In this document: positions 57,928 through 64,000 of the stretch, one piece after another
Position numbering within the stretch: position 1 is the stretch's first letter
Layout: the number at the start of each line of letters is the position of its first letter
Assembly (NCBI RefSeq): GCF_902498195.1
Contig: NZ_CABVIY010000001.1
Span: 186,001 to 250,000 of the forward strand
Source of the DNA: Pseudomonas fluorescens
GTDB lineage: Bacteria; Pseudomonadota; Gammaproteobacteria; Pseudomonadales; Pseudomonadaceae
Length of the DNA: 64,000 bases
Direction of reading: 5' to 3'
Translations under genes and position numbers: made by a program
The notes under the pieces: model-generated
The model's input: only the letters and a program-made list of their open reading frames with translations
Told to the model about the DNA's origin: nothing
Database searches by the model: none

Positions 57928-59538
57928 ATGTTCAAATTTTCTGCCCATGAGTATCCCTACGCCTCACAACGTCAAAGTGTCTTCGCCAAGCGTGGCATGG
58001 TCGCCGCTTCACAGCCGCTGGCCGCCGAGGCCGGGATCGAAATCATGCGTCGCGGTGGCAATGCCATCGATGCCGCCATCGCCACGGCCGCGGCGCTCAC
58101 CGTGGTCGAGCCCACTGGCTGTGGCATCGGCGGTGATGCCTTTGCGCTGGTCTGGACGCAAAACAAATTGCACGGCTTGAACGCCAACGGTGCGGCCCCG
58201 CAAGCCTTGAGCATCGACGCGGTGAAAGCCGCCGGCCATGAAAAGATGCCGTTGCATGGCTGGACGCCGGTGACCGTCCCAGGCTGCCCGTCGGCCTGGG
58301 CGGAATTGTCCACGCGCTTTGGCCGACTGCCGTTTGCCGATGTGCTGCAACCGGCGATCAACCTGGCGCGGGATGGTTTTCCGGTGTCACCGGTGGTTGC
58401 CCTGCAGTGGCAAACCGCGCTGGAGGATTTCACGCCGGACCGTAGCGAAGTCCTTGAGAGCTGGTTCGAGACCTTTCTGATCGACGGCCGCGCGCCCCGT
58501 GCCGGTGAACTGTTTCGCAACCCGGCGCAGGCCCGGACCTTGAGTGAACTGGCCGCCACGGGGTGTGAAAGTTTTTATCGCGGTGCGCTGGCGCAGCGGC
58601 TGGATGCCCACTCCCGGGCCACGGGCGGTTACTTGCGTGCCAGTGACCTGAAGGATTACCGCGCGCAATGGGTCGAGCCGATCAAGGTCAACTATCGCGG
58701 TGTCGATGTCTGGGAGATTCCACCGAGTGGCCAAGGGCTGGTGGCGCTGATGACGTTGAAGATTCTCGAGGGCTTCGACTTCGATCATCGCGACAGCCAG
58801 CAAACCTGGCACCGCCAGCTCGAAGCCATGAAGCTCGCTTACTGCGATGGCCTGCACTACATCACCGATCCTGCGCACATGCGGGTTGCCGTGGACGACT
58901 TGTTGAGCGACCACTATGCGGCTCATCGCCGGGGGCAGATCGGTGAGCGGGCCGTGGCGCCGCAGCCGGGCGACCCCCATGCCAGCGGCACGGTGTACCT
59001 GGCCACCGCCGATGGCGAAGGCAACATGGTTTCCTTCATCCAGAGCAACTATCACGGTTTCGGTTCCGGCGTGGTGCTGCCCGACAGCGGTATCGCCCTG
59101 CAGAACCGGGGAGAAGAATTCAGTCTTGATCCCGGGCATTCCAATTGCCTGGCCCCGGGCAAGAAAACCTTCCATACCATCATTCCAGGGTTCCTCAGCA
59201 AGGACGGTGAGGCGATGGGGCCGTTTGGCGTCATGGGTGGCTACATGCAGCCGCAAGGGCACGTGCAGATGGTGATGAACCTGGTGGACTTCGGGCTCAA
59301 CCCGCAAGCGGCCCTGGATGCGCCGCGCTGGCAATGGCTGGGTGGACTGAAGGTCGGTATCGAACAGGACGCATCGAGAGACCTGGCGGCGGCATTGGCA
59401 CGCCGGGGGCATGCGGTGGAAGTGGCCTGCGACGTCACCAGTTACGGGCGGGGACAGATCATCCTGCGCGATCCTGAAACGGGTGTGCTATGCGGGGGTA
59501 CCGAACCGCGTACGGATTCACATATTGCTGTGTATTGA
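57928..59538 (+). CDS. ggt: Gamma-glutamyltransferase family protein
   Basis: A 536-residue Ntn-hydrolase precursor. The catalytic Thr that becomes the new N-terminus is likely Thr355 in HASGTVYLATADG, and the substrate pocket has GFGSGVVLPDSGI and GGYMQPQGHVQ. It lacks an obvious signal peptide, so it may act in the cytosol. It hydrolyses or transfers gamma-glutamyl groups (glutathione, gamma-glutamyl amines). It is the last gene of the GntR-ABC cluster, which fits uptake followed by cleavage. Confidence 0.88.
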   Translation: MFKFSAHEYPYASQRQSVFAKRGMVAASQPLAAEAGIEIMRRGGNAIDAAIATAAALTVVEPTGCGIGGDAFALVWTQNKLHGLNANGAAPQALSIDAVKAAGHEKMPLHGWTPVTVPGCPSAWAELSTRFGRLPFADVLQPAINLARDGFPVSPVVALQWQTALEDFTPDRSEVLESWFETFLIDGRAPRAGELFRNPAQARTLSELAATGCESFYRGALAQRLDAHSRATGGYLRASDLKDYRAQWVEPIKVNYRGVDVWEIPPSGQGLVALMTLKILEGFDFDHRDSQQTWHRQLEAMKLAYCDGLHYITDPAHMRVAVDDLLSDHYAAHRRGQIGERAVAPQPGDPHASGTVYLATADGEGNMVSFIQSNYHGFGSGVVLPDSGIALQNRGEEFSLDPGHSNCLAPGKKTFHTIIPGFLSKDGEAMGPFGVMGGYMQPQGHVQMVMNLVDFGLNPQAALDAPRWQWLGGLKVGIEQDASRDLAAALARRGHAVEVACDVTSYGRGQIILRDPETGVLCGGTEPRTDSHIAVY

Positions 59539-59832
59539 GGGAGGAAAGGGCGGTGAGGGTGCGATGCCTTCACCTGCCTCGCAGCGAGCATTTCATGATG
59601 AATGATCACCGCAATGTGCGGGGCGGAGGCAGGGGGAACGGGGGGCGTCGTCCTTGACGCCGACGCAGCTTAGAGATTATGCGATTGATTCTCAAGTGCT
59701 ATTTGCCATTACTTTGCCCCATTGATCAAAGGCATCTCTTGCCAACAAATATTCTTTTGATATGATCCGCGCCATCGAATTTGCGGCACCTAAAGACTTC
59801 ATTAGCCTGAAGCCATAAGCCAGAAAACTGGC
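59539..59832. other. Intergenic region between ggt and the PrrF sRNA
   Basis: No coding gene seen. It contains a GGCGTC / GACGCC hairpin near 59645-59662, an AT-rich segment with a Fur-like site at 59675-59693, and a GCCAG / CTGGC hairpin (59819-59832) next to the PrrF terminator. Confidence 0.4.
59675..59693. promoter_or_regulatory. Weak Fur-box-like site
   Basis: GATTATGCGATTGATTCTC matches the Fur consensus at 13 of 19 positions. No gene start follows it, so its role is unclear. Confidence 0.3.
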
Positions 59833-59943
59833 AAAAAAAGACCCGGCAAAAAGCCGGGTCAAAAACCGTGATTAGCCTGATGAGGAGATAGTCCAGGAGA
59901 CCGACCTAAGGTCCCTGGTCCATCGACTGATCTCGCGACCAGC
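59833..59943 (-). ncRNA. prrF: PrrF iron-responsive small RNA
   Basis: On the minus strand the RNA begins GCTGGTCGCGAGATCAG, contains the conserved pairing core CTCATCAGGCTAATCACGG (positions 59867-59885) and ends with the PrrF terminator GACCCGGC...GCCGGGTC plus seven T. Start and end give about 111 bases, the known PrrF size. PrrF RNAs are made under iron starvation and repress mRNAs of iron-using proteins, as RyhB does in E. coli. A Fur box and a promoter lie just upstream. Only one copy is present here, not the tandem arrangement of P. aeruginosa. Confidence 0.92.
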
Positions 59944-59946
59944 TGA

Positions 59947-59965
59947 TGCAATAATAATCATTCTC
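59947..59965. promoter_or_regulatory. Fur box of prrF
   Basis: TGCAATAATAATCATTCTC matches the 19-bp Fur consensus at 14 positions, including the core ATAATCATT, and overlaps the -10 element of prrF. Fur with Fe2+ would block transcription here. Confidence 0.8.
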
Positions 59966-59978
59966 GTTTGCAAGTCAA
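59951..59978 (-). promoter_or_regulatory. prrF promoter
   Basis: On the minus strand TTGACT (59978-59973), 16-base spacer, TATTAT (59956-59951), seven bases before the predicted RNA start. Confidence 0.8.
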
Positions 59979-60037
59979 ACATTTTTATCTGCGCGATCGG
60001 AAAATTCTTTCCAGTCCTCTCTTTTTGCATCTTCGCT

Positions 60038-60379
60038 TCAACCGTTCTGATGCCTCTCCAGCGACCGGTCCACCATGGCTTTGGCCATGTCGATCATATG
60101 CACCGCCGAAAACGCCAGGTCCCGGTTTGTTCCGTGCAGGTGACTGGCTGATTCATAGGCCGTGGCTGCCGCGCAACGCAACAGGTCCGAGGCGTGGACC
60201 AGCGCCTCCTCGCTGCTGATATTTCGGTTCACATCAAAGAAACGCGCCCCGACCTCTTCCTCTGAAACAACTGGTTTCAAGTAGTAGTCCAGCGCGCGCT
60301 GTGCGGCCGCCGACCCTTGGGGGGAGGTGAGGGACGTGTCGATGGGTATATCCGGCAGTTCGTTGGCAGGTTGGGTCAT
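60038..60379 (-). CDS. DUF6124-like small protein
   Basis: A 113-residue soluble protein with the pattern of a Pseudomonas-specific family (DUF6124, formerly DUF3077): FFDVNRNISSEEALVHASDLLRCAAATAYESASHLHGTNRDLAF, described here by parts only (FDVNRNISSEEALVHAS at about 48-64, LLRCAAATAYESA at 66-78). These are usually expressed from accessory loci, with no known function. It is divergent from the CI-like repressor across a shared operator-like repeat, so that repressor may control it. Confidence 0.72.
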   Translation of the reverse strand: MTQPANELPDIPIDTSLTSPQGSAAAQRALDYYLKPVVSEEEVGARFFDVNRNISSEEALVHASDLLRCAAATAYESASHLHGTNRDLAFSAVHMIDMAKAMVDRSLERHQNG

Positions 60380-60423
60380 GATGATGGCAAAGCTCCGTGA
60401 TAGGTTCAGATCCGTAAGCTCAT

Positions 60424-60444
60424 ACTAATACGATCTGTATTTGT
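60424..60444. promoter_or_regulatory. Operator-like inverted repeat between the DUF6124 gene and the repressor
   Basis: ACTAATAC and GTATTTGT (7 of 8 complementary) flank GATCT, with a perfect AATAC / GTATT core. It sits midway between two divergent starts, as expected for a CI/PrtR-type binding site. Confidence 0.55.
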
Positions 60445-60509
60445 GACCATAAATTAAATACTACAATTTGTGTTTTGATGGCCGGAGGCGCCCACGTATC
60501 GTGCCGCAC

Positions 60510-61148
60510 ATGGATAAATGGATTGAATTGGTCAAGACCAAGATGAGTGAACTCAAAGTCACTCAAGAGATACTCGCCGAGCGCCTCGGGATGTCCCAGG
60601 GTGGCGTCGGGCACTGGCTGACGAAACGCCGCCAGCCAGGCATCGACGACATGAATCGCGTCCTGCAGGCGCTGGGCCTGGGGTTTCTGGAAGTGGCGCT
60701 GGTGATCAGGGAACCTCAGGACGCCCAGGACGAGGAACTGTCCCTGACGCAAAAATACAATCCGTACTTTCGCTACCCGGTCAGCGATTGGCGGGAAACG
60801 AGTGAGGTCCGCGATGGCGAACAGGGGCAATACCGTTTCGAACTGTCCGACTATCACGCACAAGGCGCGGCGTTCTGGCTGACAGTGGTGGGCGATGCGA
60901 TGACAGCGCCCAGTGGCCTCAGCATTGCCGAGGGCATGTTGATCCTGGTGGACCCGGATGTGGAAGTCGAGCCCGGCAAACTGGTCATCGCCCAATGGGC
61001 GAACAGCAGCGAGGCAATGTTTCGCAAGCTGATCGAAGAGGGCGGGCAGCGTTACCTGGTCCCGCTCAATCCGACATACCCGAAAGCCCTGTACACCGAA
61101 GAGTGCCGAATCATCGGCGTGGTGGTTCAGGCGACCGTCAAGTTCTGA
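60510..61148 (+). CDS. PrtR/CI-like repressor, probably not self-cleaving
   Basis: A 212-residue protein: N-terminal XRE helix-turn-helix (TQEILAERLGMSQGGVGHW, residues 18-36) opening MDKWIELVK like PrtR pyocin repressors, and a C-terminal S24/LexA-type domain. The autocleavage Ser of the GDSM motif is Ala130 (GDAM) while the Lys is kept (Lys173, MFRKL). The Ala-Gly cleavage site expected after YPV is Thr97-Ser98. So RecA-stimulated self-cleavage looks impossible. The start at 60510 gives the standard N-terminus. No prophage or pyocin genes are adjacent. Confidence 0.8.
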   Translation: MDKWIELVKTKMSELKVTQEILAERLGMSQGGVGHWLTKRRQPGIDDMNRVLQALGLGFLEVALVIREPQDAQDEELSLTQKYNPYFRYPVSDWRETSEVRDGEQGQYRFELSDYHAQGAAFWLTVVGDAMTAPSGLSIAEGMLILVDPDVEVEPGKLVIAQWANSSEAMFRKLIEEGGQRYLVPLNPTYPKALYTEECRIIGVVVQATVKF

Positions 61149-61150
61149 TC

Positions 61151-61182
61151 AGATCGGTCCTCGGCGGGTGCAGGACCGATCT
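61151..61182. terminator. Hairpin between the repressor and liuD
   Basis: A perfect 11-bp stem AGATCGGTCCT / AGGACCGATCT between the convergent genes, with no T run beyond two bases. A likely bidirectional terminator. Confidence 0.65.
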
Positions 61183-61187
61183 TCATT

Positions 61188-63142
<1,955 letters not shown>

Positions 63143-63143
<1 letters not shown>

Positions 63144-63958
63144 CAACGCGACTCCTTGGGGGTGATTGCGGCTTGCCAGCTCGGCGCACGTTTTTGCAGG
63201 AAGGCGCGCAGGCCTTCCTGGCCTTCGGGGCTGACGCGGATGCGGGCGATGGCGTTCTCGGTGTAGCGGCGCAGCGCCGGGAGCAGCGAGCCGTCGCCGA
63301 CTTCACGCAACAAGTCCTTGCTGGCCCGCATGGCGGCGGGGCTGTTGAGCAGCAAGTTGTCGATCCACTGTTCGACGCGCTGTTCCAGCTCGGACGATGG
63401 ATAGCTCTCCGACAGCAGACCCAGTTCCCGCGCCCGTTGGCCGTCGAAGCGTTCAGCGGTCAAGGCATAGCGGCGCGTGGCGCGTTCGCCGATGGCTTGC
63501 ACCACGAACGGGCTGATCACCGCCGGGGCCAGGCCGATGCGCACTTCCGACAGGCAGAACTGCGCGTCATCGACGCCGATGGCCATGTCGCAGCAACTGA
63601 TCAGGCCCAGTGCGCCGCCAAAGGCTGCGCCTTGCACCACGGCCAGGGTCGGGAGTTTCAGTTTGGCCAGGTTGTACATCAACTCCGCCAGTTCCCGGGC
63701 GTCGTCGAGGTTGGTGTGGTAGTCGAGCTCGGCCGATTGCTGCATCCACGCCAGGTCGGCGCCGGCGCTGAAATGCTTGCCGCGACCCCGTACCAGCAGG
63801 AAACGCAGGCTGGCATCGCTGGACACGTGGTCCAGGGCGATGATCAGTTCGCGGATCATTTCGGCGTTGAACGCGTTGTTCTTTTCTTCGCGGCTAAGCC
63901 ACAGGGTGGCAAAGCCCCGTGGGTCGGTCAGCAGTTCGAGGGTGTTGAAGTCGCTCAT
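63143..63958 (-). CDS. liuC: Enoyl-CoA hydratase LiuC (methylglutaconyl-CoA hydratase)
   Basis: A 271-residue crotonase-fold enzyme with GKHFSAGADLAWM (oxyanion region) and VVQGAAFGGALGLISCCDMA (residues with the second oxyanion Gly). It hydrates 3-methylglutaconyl-CoA to HMG-CoA in leucine degradation. The gene is directly before liuD with one-base overlap, so they are translationally coupled. The upstream liu genes are beyond the window edge. Confidence 0.9.
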
Positions 63959-63980
63959 ATTCTTCCGTTCTCCACGGTCT

Positions 63981-64000
63981 TTGTGGGAGCGGGCTTGCTC
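63981..64000. repeat. REP element, family A, cut by the window end
   Basis: GTGGGAGCGGGCTTGCTC begins a family-A REP upstream of liuC. The matching copy would lie past the end. Confidence 0.8.

Noticed and set aside
59801..59880. A second PrrF copy suggested by a repeat of ATTAGCCTGA
   Set aside because: Only ten bases repeat; no second terminator, leader or promoter is present.

Overview
The window is chromosomal DNA of a Pseudomonas, most likely the P. fluorescens group. The evidence is the high GC content, the gene order folD / tRNA-Arg-His-Leu-His / tig-clpP-clpX-lon-hupB-ppiD, a PrrF iron sRNA, phnWX, liuC-liuD, and many copies of the short REP palindromes typical of fluorescent pseudomonads. 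No prophage, insertion sequence or CRISPR array is present. Most of the window is core or semi-core metabolism, with accessory cassettes set between REP pairs.

Layout: 1-13.5 kb holds transport and housekeeping genes (AI-2E-type permease end, shikimate-dehydrogenase-like enzyme, cupin, YceH, SstT, an MFS pump, NhaR, TerC, PbpG, FolD) and several small uncharacterised proteins. 13.6-23.3 kb is the tRNA cluster and the protein quality-control block (trigger factor, ClpP, ClpX, Lon, HU-beta, PpiD), with a decayed tRNA-Asp-like gene between hupB and ppiD. 23.4-30.8 kb has a DUF2242 lipoprotein, an AraC regulator co-transcribed with a nitrilase-fold protein that lacks its catalytic Cys and Lys, FadH, a PLP enzyme and a cytochrome b561. 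31-38.1 kb is a 2-aminoethylphosphonate module (PhnX, PhnW, two LysR regulators, an MFS carrier and an FAD oxidoreductase). 38.1-43.2 kb has an orphan short VgrG, YebC, a leucine-rich-repeat protein kinase and a ZapE-type ATPase.

43.4-49.9 kb is a complete Csu-type (archaic chaperone-usher) pilus operon. 50-53.1 kb is a divergent stress module: ECF sigma plus anti-sigma facing a catalase-family peroxidase plus cytochrome b561. Both arms have the same GGAATAA-N14-CGTCT promoter, so the sigma factor probably drives itself and its targets. 53.2-59.5 kb has an M14 carboxypeptidase and a GntR / ABC importer / gamma-glutamyltransferase cluster, likely for scavenging gamma-glutamyl compounds. 59.8-60 kb encodes a PrrF sRNA with a Fur box, not marked by any open reading frame. 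60-64 kb has a DUF6124-like protein divergent from a PrtR/CI-like repressor that has lost the serine and cleavage site needed for SOS self-cleavage, then the leucine-degradation genes liuD and liuC, running off the end.

The least expected items are three proteins that keep an enzyme fold without key catalytic residues (C39-like lipoprotein, nitrilase-like protein, CI-like repressor), the LRR kinase, the twin ECF promoters, the pseudo-tRNA, and several very small genes.
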